From contig JAWUZD010000008.1 of NCBI GenBank assembly GCA_034110465.1, positions 51,754 through 115,753 of the forward strand: DNA of 64,000 nucleotides, read 5' to 3'. Below are positions 1 through 8,209 of this stretch, one piece after another; within the stretch, counting starts at the first letter, position 1; each line of letters begins with the position of its first letter. A program made the position numbers and the translations under genes. The notes under the pieces were generated by a model. That model saw only the letters and a list, made by a program, of their open reading frames with translations. It did not search any database and was not told where the DNA came from. The stretch comes from Aurantibacter sp034110465. GTDB taxonomy: Bacteria; Bacteroidota; Bacteroidia; Flavobacteriales; Flavobacteriaceae.

Positions 1-34
1 CTAGCAAACCAATTTTATATAAACTACTATAAGT

Positions 35-646
35 ATGGAAACATTTTTTACGTTAATTATAGGTGTGTTATTCGTTTTAGTTGTGGTAACTGCTTATCGT
101 TTTTTTACCGAAAAGAAAAGAACAACACATCAAGCAACCGTTTTAGTAGAACAAATAAAAAAGGTCTGTAAGTTTGTAACTGTAGAAGGAGATTTTGCTG
201 AAATTTATCATTACGAAAACGTAAAAGAACGTTATTTAAAACTTATTTCAAGCCGAAAAAAAGCATTAATTGTTATAAATGCAAAAGCGCATATAGGCTT
301 CGATTTAAGTGAAATTGAGATTGAAACAAATTTGAAGCAGAAGAAAATTATCTTAACACATTTTCCACAACCAGAAATATTATCCATAGAAAACGACATC
401 AATTATTACGATAAAAAAGAAGGCTTTTTTAATAAGTTTGAAGCCCAAGATTTAACCGAGTTACAAAAAGAAGCTAAGCAACATATTATTAATAAAGTGC
501 CAGAAAGCGGTTTGTATAACGTAGCGCGTAAAGAAGCCTTAGATAGTATTCTATTAATAGAAAATGTGGTAAAAACAATTGGTTGGCAATTAGATTATTC
601 TAAATTGAAATTAGAAAAATCGTCCACTAAAGAGTTAAAAGCATAG
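35..646 (+). CDS. DUF4230 family membrane-anchored protein
   Basis: A 203-residue protein with one N-terminal membrane segment (about residues 5-23) and a soluble remainder that matches the DUF4230 pattern: a KKALIVINA core strand, a YYD motif near the middle and a C-terminal GW. It is a clear paralog of the gene at 33123-33737, with the same length and order of motifs. Family function is unknown; the topology suggests an extracytoplasmic domain. The ATG at 35 directly precedes the membrane segment, so this start is good. What lies upstream is outside the window. Confidence 0.8.
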   Translation: METFFTLIIGVLFVLVVVTAYRFFTEKKRTTHQATVLVEQIKKVCKFVTVEGDFAEIYHYENVKERYLKLISSRKKALIVINAKAHIGFDLSEIEIETNLKQKKIILTHFPQPEILSIENDINYYDKKEGFFNKFEAQDLTELQKEAKQHIINKVPESGLYNVARKEALDSILLIENVVKTIGWQLDYSKLKLEKSSTKELKA

Positions 647-777
647 CGAATACAAAAAGAGATAACTCAATTTTGTCTGACTATTTTTACATTTTGTCGA
701 ATTATATGCTGTGTTAAGAACTTATTTTGAGCATCTTGTGTTTAAAATTCATAAATTAGAGTAGAATACTTTGCCTT

Positions 778-933
778 ATGAGTACAATTTTAGACTATAT
801 CACAGATATTTTAATAAGTTTAGATATAATTTTTCCAAAAGAAATGTCATCTAAAAAAAACACTTCTATTAAGCGTTCTAAACAGATTAGGCTAATAGAT
901 TTAAATCATAAAAAGAAGAAATCTATAAAATGA
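778..933 (+). CDS. Possible small basic protein coupled to the YjbR gene
   Basis: An open frame of 51 codons from ATG at 778 to TGA at 931-933. The TGA overlaps the ATG of the next gene at 930 (ATGA), an arrangement typical of translational coupling. The product has a hydrophobic N-terminal half (about residues 4-19) and a Lys-rich C-terminal half ending in a run of lysines. I recognise no family. The coupling geometry and the lack of another explanation for the space favour a real gene, but there is no clear ribosome binding site and a chance ORF is possible. Confidence 0.35.
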   Translation: MSTILDYITDILISLDIIFPKEMSSKKNTSIKRSKQIRLIDLNHKKKKSIK

Positions 934-1295
934 ATTTACAACAACTTCAAGAATTTTGTGAATCTAAACCACAAACTGAAGCCACATTTCCTTTTGATGC
1001 GGATACTTTAGTTTATAAAGTTGCCGGTAAAATGTTTGCTTTAATTCCTTTAGAAAAATGGGAAAGTGGAAATCCTTTTATTAATTTAAAATGCGATCCT
1101 GATTATGCTATAGAACTTCGAGAAAAGTATAGTAGTATTACTGCAGGATTCCATATGAGTAAAAAACATTGGAATACTATTTACTTAAAAGACCACGATA
1201 TTCCCCCAAAACTATTAGCAGAGCTTATTAACCATTCTTTTGATTTGGTTGTTAAAGGTTTAACTAAAAAGGTTAGAGTAGAGTTTGGTTTGTAG
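930..1295 (+). CDS. MmcQ/YjbR family protein
   Basis: A 121-residue protein of the usual YjbR length. Seen: an N-terminal FPFD segment, the VAGKMFAL strand, and a C-terminal SKKHWNT motif followed by a helix that ends in a short basic tail. The family has a CyaY-like fold and is annotated as DNA-binding, but the physiological role is not established. Its start overlaps the stop of the small ORF at 778-933. No obvious terminator follows; the next gene converges on it. Confidence 0.85.
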   Translation: MNLQQLQEFCESKPQTEATFPFDADTLVYKVAGKMFALIPLEKWESGNPFINLKCDPDYAIELREKYSSITAGFHMSKKHWNTIYLKDHDIPPKLLAELINHSFDLVVKGLTKKVRVEFGL

Positions 1296-1435
1296 TTTTT
1301 GTTACATTTATAAATGATTTTCCATTATGTAGAATAAGACCATCACCATTTGTTTTAAAGCATAAATCGCCAATTTTATCTTGAAAAATTTATCGGATAA
1401 ACGGACTTGTTTTTCATAAATTTCACGATTAACCT

Positions 1436-3025
1436 TTACTTACCAACTTCCAGCTCCAAAACTTTTTCAATCATATTATCATATTTGCTAAGCACTTTAT
1501 TGTACGTGCTTCCTCCAAATAATTGTTGGGCTAAATTAGCTTTTATATAGTGTTTTACTTCTTCTATATAGGTTACAAAAACAATATTAGATTCTGTTTT
1601 TTGTTTTAAGAACGTCTCGTATTCTGTTACAATACGATCTTCAATTATATAATTTTTTATAAAATCGTTTTCTTTTAATTCAGAATATAACGCTCTGTCT
1701 TTTTCAAGTAACTCAAAAACAAACTGACTTGTTAAACCTCTTTTTTCTAGAAACTCTAGAGTTTGGTTATTCATACCTTTATCTAAAGGAACAAAAACGT
1801 CTGGTATAATTCCGCCGCCACCATAAACCGTTTTTCCTTTTGGTGTTGTAAATTTTAAAGAATCGTCTACTTTAATTTTAGTTTCATCGGTTAATTCTCC
1901 ACTTTGGTAACGTTCAAAATACTCATCATAATAATCATCATTTCCATTGCTGTAATTACGTTGTATAGATCTTCCAGTTGGCGTATAATATTTTGATACG
2001 GTTAATCGTATAGCGCTTCCATCTCCTAGTTGCATTTCGCGTTGTACTAGGCCTTTTCCAAAAGAACGTCTTCCAACTATAGTGCCTTTATCATTGTCTT
2101 GCAATGCACCAGCAAGAATTTCTGAAGCTGAAGCCGAGTTTTCGTTTATTAAAACGTAAACAGCATTGTTTTCAAAGATTCCTTTTTCTGTCGAAAAGCT
2201 TTTTTCTATATCACCACGCTTATTTTTTGTATAAAGTATTAGTTTATCATCTTCAATAAACTCATCTACAATTTGATTTGCTATAGCTATAAAACCACCA
2301 GGATTATCTCTTAAATCTAATACTAAACTTTTAGCGCCTTGGTTTTTTAATAATCTTAAAGCTGTTATGAATTCTTTGTATGAAGATTCTGAAAATCGGT
2401 TTAGTTTAATGTACCCTAAACTATCGTTTAACATATAATTTGCATCTACACTTTTAAGAGGTACAATATCTCTTTCAACTTTAAAGTTTAAAAAAGTATC
2501 TGTAGATTTTCGATAAATACCAAGATTTACAACTGTATGTATTGGACCTTTAATGTTTTTGATTAATTCGGCATCAAGTTCACTATTATTTGTAAGATTA
2601 TCGCCATTAACCGTAATGATTTTATCACCACCAATAATTCCAGCTTTTTCGCTTGGACTATTTTTAAGACTTCTAATTACCGTAATAGTATCTTTAAAGG
2701 TTTGGAAACTTATTCCAATTCCTATAAAATTACCTTTCATACTTTCTTGAACCTCTTTTAGTTCTGCTTTTGGAATGTAGGTAGAATGTGGGTCTAAATT
2801 ATCTAGAATTTCGTTTACTGTAACATCAACAATACTATCGGTATTTACGTTTTCTACGTATTCATACTCAATATAATCTATAAGTCTATTAAGTTTGTCT
2901 TTCTTACTGTTAGAAGCAAAAACGCGATCTGAATGGTCTGAGAAATTTAATTTTCCACCAATAAATATTCCTGCCGCTACTGCAACTCCAATTATAAGTG
3001 GTAAATATAATTTCACTTTAGACAT
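1436..3025 (-). CDS. C-terminal processing peptidase, S41 family
   Basis: A 529-residue protease of the CtpA/Prc type. Residues 5-24 form an N-terminal membrane anchor or signal. A PDZ domain follows (about 90-180, with GIGISF and the GIIGGDKI segment), then the S41 catalytic domain with Ser299 in SASASE and Lys324 in GRRSFGKG. The 25-residue Ser-Lys spacing matches the Ser/Lys dyad of the family. It should cleave C-terminal tails of periplasmic proteins. Its start overlaps the end of the dCMP deaminase gene by 8 bases, so the two are probably cotranscribed. Confidence 0.93.
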   Translation of the reverse strand: MSKVKLYLPLIIGVAVAAGIFIGGKLNFSDHSDRVFASNSKKDKLNRLIDYIEYEYVENVNTDSIVDVTVNEILDNLDPHSTYIPKAELKEVQESMKGNFIGIGISFQTFKDTITVIRSLKNSPSEKAGIIGGDKIITVNGDNLTNNSELDAELIKNIKGPIHTVVNLGIYRKSTDTFLNFKVERDIVPLKSVDANYMLNDSLGYIKLNRFSESSYKEFITALRLLKNQGAKSLVLDLRDNPGGFIAIANQIVDEFIEDDKLILYTKNKRGDIEKSFSTEKGIFENNAVYVLINENSASASEILAGALQDNDKGTIVGRRSFGKGLVQREMQLGDGSAIRLTVSKYYTPTGRSIQRNYSNGNDDYYDEYFERYQSGELTDETKIKVDDSLKFTTPKGKTVYGGGGIIPDVFVPLDKGMNNQTLEFLEKRGLTSQFVFELLEKDRALYSELKENDFIKNYIIEDRIVTEYETFLKQKTESNIVFVTYIEEVKHYIKANLAQQLFGGSTYNKVLSKYDNMIEKVLELEVGK

Positions 3026-3461
3026 TAGTTTCTTCTAAATTGTTGATATGTTCTATTTCTATGCCTGCTTTTTCTAAAAACTTTATACCAGAATTATCTT
3101 TATAGGCTTCGTTATAAACGACACGTGTTATCCCTGCTTGATGAACTAGTTTACTACATTCTTTACATGGTGATAAGGTTATGTAAAGTGTCGCATTTTT
3201 ACATGATTGTGTGCTTGAAGCTACCTTTAAAATGGCATTAGCTTCTGCATGTAAAACATACCACTTTGTGTAACCTTCATCATCTTCGCAAAAGTTTTCA
3301 AAATTTGATGGTGTACCATTGTAGCCATCTGAGATTATCATTTTGTCTTTTACAATAACTGCTCCAACCTGTTTGCGCTTGCAATACGATAATTTACCCC
3401 ATTCTTTAGCCATTCGTAAGTAGGCTTTATCGTACTTTAATTGTTTTTCTGTTGTAGGCAT
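3018..3461 (-). CDS. Deoxycytidylate (dCMP) deaminase
   Basis: A 147-residue zinc deaminase that converts dCMP to dUMP, feeding thymidylate synthesis. The zinc site is plain: His71 and Glu73 in HAEANAI, and Cys99 and Cys102 in PCKEC. The GYNGTPS segment at about 47-53 and the insert before HAE are typical of dCMP deaminases rather than cytidine deaminases. The length fits the ComEB/dCMP deaminase group. It is the first gene of a two-gene unit with the S41 protease (8-base overlap). Confidence 0.92.
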   Translation of the reverse strand: MPTTEKQLKYDKAYLRMAKEWGKLSYCKRKQVGAVIVKDKMIISDGYNGTPSNFENFCEDDEGYTKWYVLHAEANAILKVASSTQSCKNATLYITLSPCKECSKLVHQAGITRVVYNEAYKDNSGIKFLEKAGIEIEHINNLEETNV

Positions 3462-3565
3462 ATAATGTTTTTAATAAAACCGCTTACTTAATAATAAAAA
3501 ATTCATTTTAAATAACCGTTTATGAAACGCGAAATTAAGGTTTTTAAACAAATATCTATTGTTTT

Positions 3566-4153
3566 TTAGAAAGGGTAATTGTTTAGTAGCAGTGGTATAA
3601 CTAATCCAACAACAACTGCAGAAATTACCATAATCCAGTCACGTTTATTAAATCTAAAAACAGTTTGAAAAACATAACCTAAAAATAAAACTAAGAATAC
3701 AATTATAACTTGTGCTATCTCTATACCTAAAGCAAATTCTAATAGTGGAATTAGTTTAGATTGCGTCTTTCCAATATACATTCTAAATTCGCCTGCAAAA
3801 CCTAATCCGTGTACTAGTCCAAAAAAAAGCGTAGAAAAAAACAGAATACCAATTTTTTCTTGTTGAGCACCTTTTCCTGAAGTAAAGACATTAAATAGAG
3901 CTACTATAAAAATAGTTATAGGTATTAAAAATTCTATAATACTTGATTTAATATTTACTGCGCCATAAACGGCTAATAGCAAAGAAATGGTATGCCCAAG
4001 TGTAAACATAGTAACTAAAAGGAATACACGTTTCCAATCTTTAAATAAATAAGGAACTGTAAGTACAATTAAAAATAATACGTGATCATATGCATTGATA
4101 TCTAAAACATGATTTACACCATATTTTACGTTTGTGAAGAAAGTTTCTAACAT
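3566..4153 (-). CDS. HupE/UreJ-like integral membrane protein
   Basis: A 195-residue, very hydrophobic protein with about six membrane segments. It carries conserved motifs of the HupE/UreJ_2 family: an N-terminal GVNHVLDINAYDHVLFL stretch, FTLGHTISL, and FGLVHGLGFAGE with histidine and glutamate inside the membrane. The family is linked to nickel or other metal transport, but in Bacteroidota the substrate is not known. It stands alone here, with no urease or hydrogenase genes nearby, so a nickel role is not supported by context. A TATATTTG -7 box lies just upstream. Confidence 0.8.
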   Translation of the reverse strand: MLETFFTNVKYGVNHVLDINAYDHVLFLIVLTVPYLFKDWKRVFLLVTMFTLGHTISLLLAVYGAVNIKSSIIEFLIPITIFIVALFNVFTSGKGAQQEKIGILFFSTLFFGLVHGLGFAGEFRMYIGKTQSKLIPLLEFALGIEIAQVIIVFLVLFLGYVFQTVFRFNKRDWIMVISAVVVGLVIPLLLNNYPF

Positions 4154-4172
4154 TTAGGTTTGGTTTTAAACT

Positions 4173-4180
4173 CAAATATA
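4173..4180 (-). promoter_or_regulatory. Candidate -7 box of the HupE-like gene
   Basis: On the minus strand the sequence reads TATATTTG, matching the Bacteroidota -7 consensus TAnnTTTG, about 20 bases before the start codon at 4153. I did not find a convincing TTTG at the expected -33 spacing, so only the -7 element is proposed. Confidence 0.35.
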
Positions 4181-4229
4181 ATGAAAAACAAAAAAAATTA
4201 AACCTTTTAAAATGTTAACTATTATAATT

Positions 4230-4646
4230 TTAACCGTTTGTTACCTCTTTTTTCTTCCAAAGTTGTTCAGAATTTAAGTAGAAGCTACCAATAAATTCAA
4301 AATCACACTCGTTAGGAGCTATTATGGAAAGAAAAGGGTTTCTGTTTTTATCATTATATAAATGATAGGTTTCGCCTATAAGTGGATGAAAATTGAATTT
4401 AGCGTTATAAATAAGATTATTAAACTCTAATTCTTCAAGCATTTTATCGTACTCGGCTTTTAACTCTAAATATTTTGCTTTAATTGTTTTATTGGCAATG
4501 TTTATGTTCTTGTTTTTCCAAGTTACATTTTCTGTAATCCTAATTGCTGGCGCACCAACGTTTGTGGCATAAGGCTTAAGTGAAGCATCGTAAGTTTGGG
4601 TTTCTTTATTAAAAACGACATTATCTGGTTTTTTATCTGGAGTCAT
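4230..4646 (-). CDS. DUF2452 domain protein
   Basis: A 138-residue protein if started at the internal ATG at 4646. The longer frame from 4688 adds 14 residues unlike the family, so the internal start is preferred; the family usually begins MxPxKKPDNVV. Seen are the KPDNVVFN start, a central helix (KAKYLELKAEYDKMLEEL) and a GETYHLY strand. These suggest a small soluble protein that may bind a ligand or partner. Function unknown. It is monocistronic, transcribed away from the signalling operon that starts at 4924. Confidence 0.75.
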   Translation of the reverse strand: MTPDKKPDNVVFNKETQTYDASLKPYATNVGAPAIRITENVTWKNKNINIANKTIKAKYLELKAEYDKMLEELEFNNLIYNAKFNFHPLIGETYHLYNDKNRNPFLSIIAPNECDFEFIGSFYLNSEQLWKKKEVTNG

Positions 4647-4819
4647 TTTGTTTAGCTTTATCTTAAAATTTATTAAACAAAAATACATTTTTTTGAAGTT
4701 TGGTTTTGTTGTCTTGTGAAAATTTTAGGAAAAAGTATAATCTAAAGGTTTTTTTGTCGATTTAAGATGCTTAAATTATGTAGTATAAAATCTTTGTATA
4801 GACTGAAGAAAACTATTAA

Positions 4820-4851
4820 TCGACACTTAATCGCTTTTCACCGACACATAA
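4820..4851. promoter_or_regulatory. Direct repeat, candidate LytTR binding site
   Basis: Two copies of CGACACwTAA begin at 4821 and 4842, so they are spaced exactly 21 bases apart, two helical turns. LytTR regulators typically bind pairs of direct repeats at this spacing on one face of DNA. The repeat lies about 75-100 bases before the first gene of an operon that itself encodes a LytTR regulator, which suggests autoregulation. This is inference from spacing; the repeat does not match a consensus I can verify. Confidence 0.4.
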
Positions 4852-4923
4852 AAGTTGTTTATCGATATAATTAATAAAATAGATTGAACTACACTAATTT
4901 AAAGGCTATTTTTAAATGAGCTT

Positions 4924-5334
4924 ATGAAAAACCTTAAAATCTTACTTATTGAAGATGATGATATTGAAGTTATGAAACTTAATAGAGTCATTTCAACATT
5001 AAAACTTAATCATAAAATAATTGAAACAAATAACGGAGAAGAAGCTTTAAATCTTTTAGAAAAAAAAGAAGATTTACCTGATATAATTTTACTAGATTTA
5101 AACATGCCTAAAATTAACGGTATAGAGTTTTTAAATATTTTAAAAAAGGATGAGATTTTAATGTATATACCAACAATAATTTTAACAACTTCTAATAACA
5201 ATAAAGATTTGTTAGAATGTTATAGAATTGGAGTTTCTGGTTATGTTCTTAAACCTTTAAAATATGAAGATTACAAAGTTAAAATTCAAACTATTTTAAC
5301 GTATTGGAGTATTAACGAATTAATAAATACATAA
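4924..5334 (+). CDS. Single-domain response regulator (receiver only)
   Basis: A 136-residue CheY-like receiver with no output domain. Seen: acidic pocket EDDD at 10-13, phospho-acceptor Asp58 in LLDLNMP, the conserved Thr/Ser after the fourth strand (LTTSNNN), and Lys in VLKPL. It resembles the Rcp1-type group of phytochrome-associated regulators. As first gene of the H-NOX/kinase/HPt/LytTR operon it is well placed to be the intermediate phosphate carrier between the histidine kinase and the HPt protein. Its stop codon is followed directly by the ATG of the H-NOX gene. Confidence 0.9.
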   Translation: MKNLKILLIEDDDIEVMKLNRVISTLKLNHKIIETNNGEEALNLLEKKEDLPDIILLDLNMPKINGIEFLNILKKDEILMYIPTIILTTSNNNKDLLECYRIGVSGYVLKPLKYEDYKVKIQTILTYWSINELINT

Positions 5335-5874
5335 ATGAAAGGTATTGTTTTTACAGAGTTTTTAGATTTAGTCGAAATTAAATTTGGTTTAGAAATGGTA
5401 GATCAAATTATTACTAGTTCTAATTTAGAATCTAATGGGGTATATACATCTGTTGGAACATATAGTTTTTCTGAAATGTTGCAATTGCTTCAGCATTTAA
5501 GTGAAAACACCGGGATTTCTATAGATGATTTGTTATTAACTTATGCGGAGCATTTTTTTTCTGTAATAGAAAATAGTTATCCAGGTTTATTGGCAACTTA
5601 CAAAGATCCGATTGAGATGATTTCTTCAATTGAAAATCATATACATGTTGAGGTTAGAAAAATTTATCCAGACGCAGAGTTGCCAACTTTTGAAGTTATA
5701 GAAAAAACGACTAATTCTTTAATCATGATTTATAAATCTAGTCGCGCAATGCATCATTTTGGATTAGGTTTAATGAACAAGACCTTTGAGCATTTTGAAT
5801 CTAAAGCGACTATAGTATTAGAGAAAATAAAAGAAGATGGTACAGAAGTTAGGTTTGTGATTAATAAAATTTAA
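5335..5874 (+). CDS. H-NOX haem nitric oxide/oxygen-binding sensor
   Basis: A 179-residue stand-alone H-NOX domain, the normal length. The diagnostic residues are present: the proximal haem ligand (His104 in HVEVRK), the conserved proline that follows (YPDAELP), and the YxSxR haem-propionate motif (YKSSR, 133-137). Related proteins bind NO through ferrous haem and inhibit or activate a partner histidine kinase. The gene abuts the receiver gene in front and overlaps the kinase gene by one base (TAATG), so the kinase is the likely partner. Whether it discriminates NO from oxygen cannot be read directly; no distal-pocket tyrosine was assigned. Confidence 0.9.
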   Translation: MKGIVFTEFLDLVEIKFGLEMVDQIITSSNLESNGVYTSVGTYSFSEMLQLLQHLSENTGISIDDLLLTYAEHFFSVIENSYPGLLATYKDPIEMISSIENHIHVEVRKIYPDAELPTFEVIEKTTNSLIMIYKSSRAMHHFGLGLMNKTFEHFESKATIVLEKIKEDGTEVRFVINKI

Positions 5875-7070
5875 TGAGTCAAAAACAAATAGATATTTTA
5901 CAACGTGCTTTGCAGCGTGAAAAGGAAGCTAGAAAAGCCGCAGAGAAAATTCTTGAAAAAAAGTCAAGAGTATTGTATCATACGTCTCAAAAACTAGAGC
6001 AATTATTAGATGAAAAATCTTCTCAATTGCAAGGTGTTTTTGAAAATATTATAGATGCTTATGTTGTAATAGATTTAAAAGGAAATGTTCTAAAGTTTAA
6101 TGAAGCAGCGTCACTTTTATTCGATTATGATATAAACGTTGAAGTTGTAAATATGATAAATTTAATTTATCCAGAAGATATGAATTATGCCATATCTTCA
6201 TTCAGAACTCTTTGTAATAAAGGTTTTTTTAAAAATTATGAAACTAGAGTCTTGAATAAATCTAAAGATGTGAAATGGGTTCATATTAATGGAAGTATCG
6301 TTTACAATAAAAATAAAGAAGCCATTGCAGCTCAAGGTATAGTTCGAGATATTACAGAGTTGAAGGTTTTAGAAATTCAAAAAGAAAACCTCTTACTAGA
6401 AGTCGAAAAAAGTAATATTGAATTGCAAGAATATGCTCATATTGTTTCACACGACTTAAAATCACCACTTAGAAGTATAGATGCATTAGTTAACTGGATA
6501 AAAGATGATAATAAACATCATTTTAATACAACATCATTAGAATATTTCAGTTTAATAGATACTACATTAGAAAAAATGGAAATCCTTATTTCTGATGTAT
6601 TAAACTATTCTAGTGTTGGTTCAGATAATTCAGAAAACACAAATGTTGATTTATCTCAACTAATTATAGAAATTAAACATCTTTTGTTTATACCTAATCA
6701 CATAACAGTAGTAGTAAATAATACTTTACCTATGTTTTATGGAGATCAAACTAAGTTGCAACAACTTTTTCAGAATTTAATAAGTAATGCAATTAAATTT
6801 ATAGACAAAGAAAAAGGACTTATTGAAATTAACTGTGAAGAACAAAAAAACGGCTATTTATTTTCTATAAAGGACAATGGTATTGGAATTGAAGAAAAAT
6901 TTCATAATAAAATTTTTAAAATTTTCCATGTTCTAAATAAAAGTAAAACGTCTACGGGAATAGGACTATCTATAGTCAAGAAGATTGTTGAGCTTTATAA
7001 CGGTTCTATTTGGTTAGAAAGCACTCCAGGAATTGGAACAATATTTTACTTTACTTTAAAAAAACATTAA
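5874..7070 (+). CDS. PAS-domain sensor histidine kinase
   Basis: A 398-residue cytoplasmic kinase without membrane segments. An N-terminal coiled coil (about 10-50, rich in Lys/Glu) leads into a PAS domain (about 52-165, ending in GIVRDITELK). Next come the HisKA helix with phospho-accepting His193 in VSHDLKSPLRS and a HATPase domain with N-box NLISNAIKF, DNGIGI and GIGLSI. The lack of its own input membrane domain fits regulation by the co-encoded H-NOX protein. It is not a hybrid kinase; receiver and HPt modules are encoded as neighbours. Confidence 0.92.
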   Translation: MSQKQIDILQRALQREKEARKAAEKILEKKSRVLYHTSQKLEQLLDEKSSQLQGVFENIIDAYVVIDLKGNVLKFNEAASLLFDYDINVEVVNMINLIYPEDMNYAISSFRTLCNKGFFKNYETRVLNKSKDVKWVHINGSIVYNKNKEAIAAQGIVRDITELKVLEIQKENLLLEVEKSNIELQEYAHIVSHDLKSPLRSIDALVNWIKDDNKHHFNTTSLEYFSLIDTTLEKMEILISDVLNYSSVGSDNSENTNVDLSQLIIEIKHLLFIPNHITVVVNNTLPMFYGDQTKLQQLFQNLISNAIKFIDKEKGLIEINCEEQKNGYLFSIKDNGIGIEEKFHNKIFKIFHVLNKSKTSTGIGLSIVKKIVELYNGSIWLESTPGIGTIFYFTLKKH

Positions 7071-7388
7071 ATGGAACAACCAAATTTGAATTATATAAAA
7101 AGTATGTCTGATGGAGATAAATCTTTTGAAAACAAGTTGATTAGCATCATAAAGGAAGAGTATCCACAAGAGAAAATAGTTTATCAAAAGAATATAAATT
7201 CTAACAATTATAAAGCCACGGCAGAAATAGTTCATAAACTTAAGCATAAAATCAGTATTTTAGGGCTTGTAAAAGGTTATAATGTGGCTACAGATTTTGA
7301 AAACAACTTAAAAGACGATAATATTCTTTTGAAAGAAGAATTTGAAGCTGTGTTAGATCAAATAACTAAATATTTAACTAAGCTCTAA
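7071..7388 (+). CDS. Histidine phosphotransfer (HPt) domain protein
   Basis: A 105-residue helical protein. The segment IVHKLKHKISILGL aligns with the HPt motif HxLKGxxxxLG, giving His55 as the phospho-accepting residue and Lys58 as the conserved lysine. The usual glycine after the lysine is His59 here, a mild deviation. The gene starts at the base after the kinase stop codon and ends 8 bases before the LytTR regulator. It would carry phosphate from the receiver protein (4924-5334) to the LytTR regulator. Confidence 0.82.
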   Translation: MEQPNLNYIKSMSDGDKSFENKLISIIKEEYPQEKIVYQKNINSNNYKATAEIVHKLKHKISILGLVKGYNVATDFENNLKDDNILLKEEFEAVLDQITKYLTKL

Positions 7389-7396
7389 ATTGTTTT

Positions 7397-8101
7397 ATGA
7401 ATTGTATAATTATTGATGATGAAGCTACAGCAAGATTAATAATAAGTAATTTCTGCGAAAAAGTTAATTCTATTAATGTTTTAGAAGAATTTCCTAATGC
7501 AATTCAAGCAATTAAATATTTAAACCAAAATGATGTAGATTTAATTTTTTTGGATATACATATGCCAGATTTTACTGGTTTTGATTTTATTCAAACCTTA
7601 AAGAATCCACCTAAAATTATTTTAACAACTTCCGATTCTAAGTTTGCTATAGAAGCTTTTGAATATGAGTGTATTGTAGATTATTTGGTTAAGCCAATTA
7701 CTCAAGAACGTTTTAATAAAGCGATTCAAAAAACTCAAAATATACAGGCAGTTATAGAAAAAAAAGGAGCTGAAACTAATAATGAAGAGGTTAAAGATTT
7801 GTATGTTAACATAGATCGACGTTTAATTAAAATTAATATTCCAAGTATCTATTTAATAGAAGCAAAAGGTGATTATATTTATGTTAAAACAGAAGATCAA
7901 AACTATACAGTGCATTCTACATTGAAAAAAATCGAAGACAAATTGTCAGGTGATTTATTTTTGAAAGTTCATAGATCTTATATTATCAACCTTAAAAAAA
8001 TAATTGATATTGAAGATAATAGTGTTTTGATAAAAAAAGATGTTGTTCCTGTAAGTCGATCCAATAGACCAGAATTAATGAAACGCCTTAATTTATTGTA
8101 A
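7397..8101 (+). CDS. LytTR-family response regulator
   Basis: A 234-residue DNA-binding response regulator. The receiver domain (1-120) has acidic residues DDE at 7-9, phospho-acceptor Asp53 in FLDIHMP, and the VKPI lysine loop. A linker leads to a LytTR domain (about 135-232) with the characteristic IYLIEAKGDYIYV, HRSYIINL and VPVSRS motifs. It is the output of the H-NOX phosphorelay and last gene of the operon. The nearest downstream gene is the T9SS protein at 8210, a possible direct target. Confidence 0.93.
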   Translation: MNCIIIDDEATARLIISNFCEKVNSINVLEEFPNAIQAIKYLNQNDVDLIFLDIHMPDFTGFDFIQTLKNPPKIILTTSDSKFAIEAFEYECIVDYLVKPITQERFNKAIQKTQNIQAVIEKKGAETNNEEVKDLYVNIDRRLIKINIPSIYLIEAKGDYIYVKTEDQNYTVHSTLKKIEDKLSGDLFLKVHRSYIINLKKIIDIEDNSVLIKKDVVPVSRSNRPELMKRLNLL

Positions 8102-8209
8102 TAATCGATTTAAAACATCAATTGGTCTAAACTTAAGCTCTATCTATCGAAAATGAAATAACTAATTATATTGTTATTGTAGTTTTAATAAATATTAAAC
8201 ACATTTATT

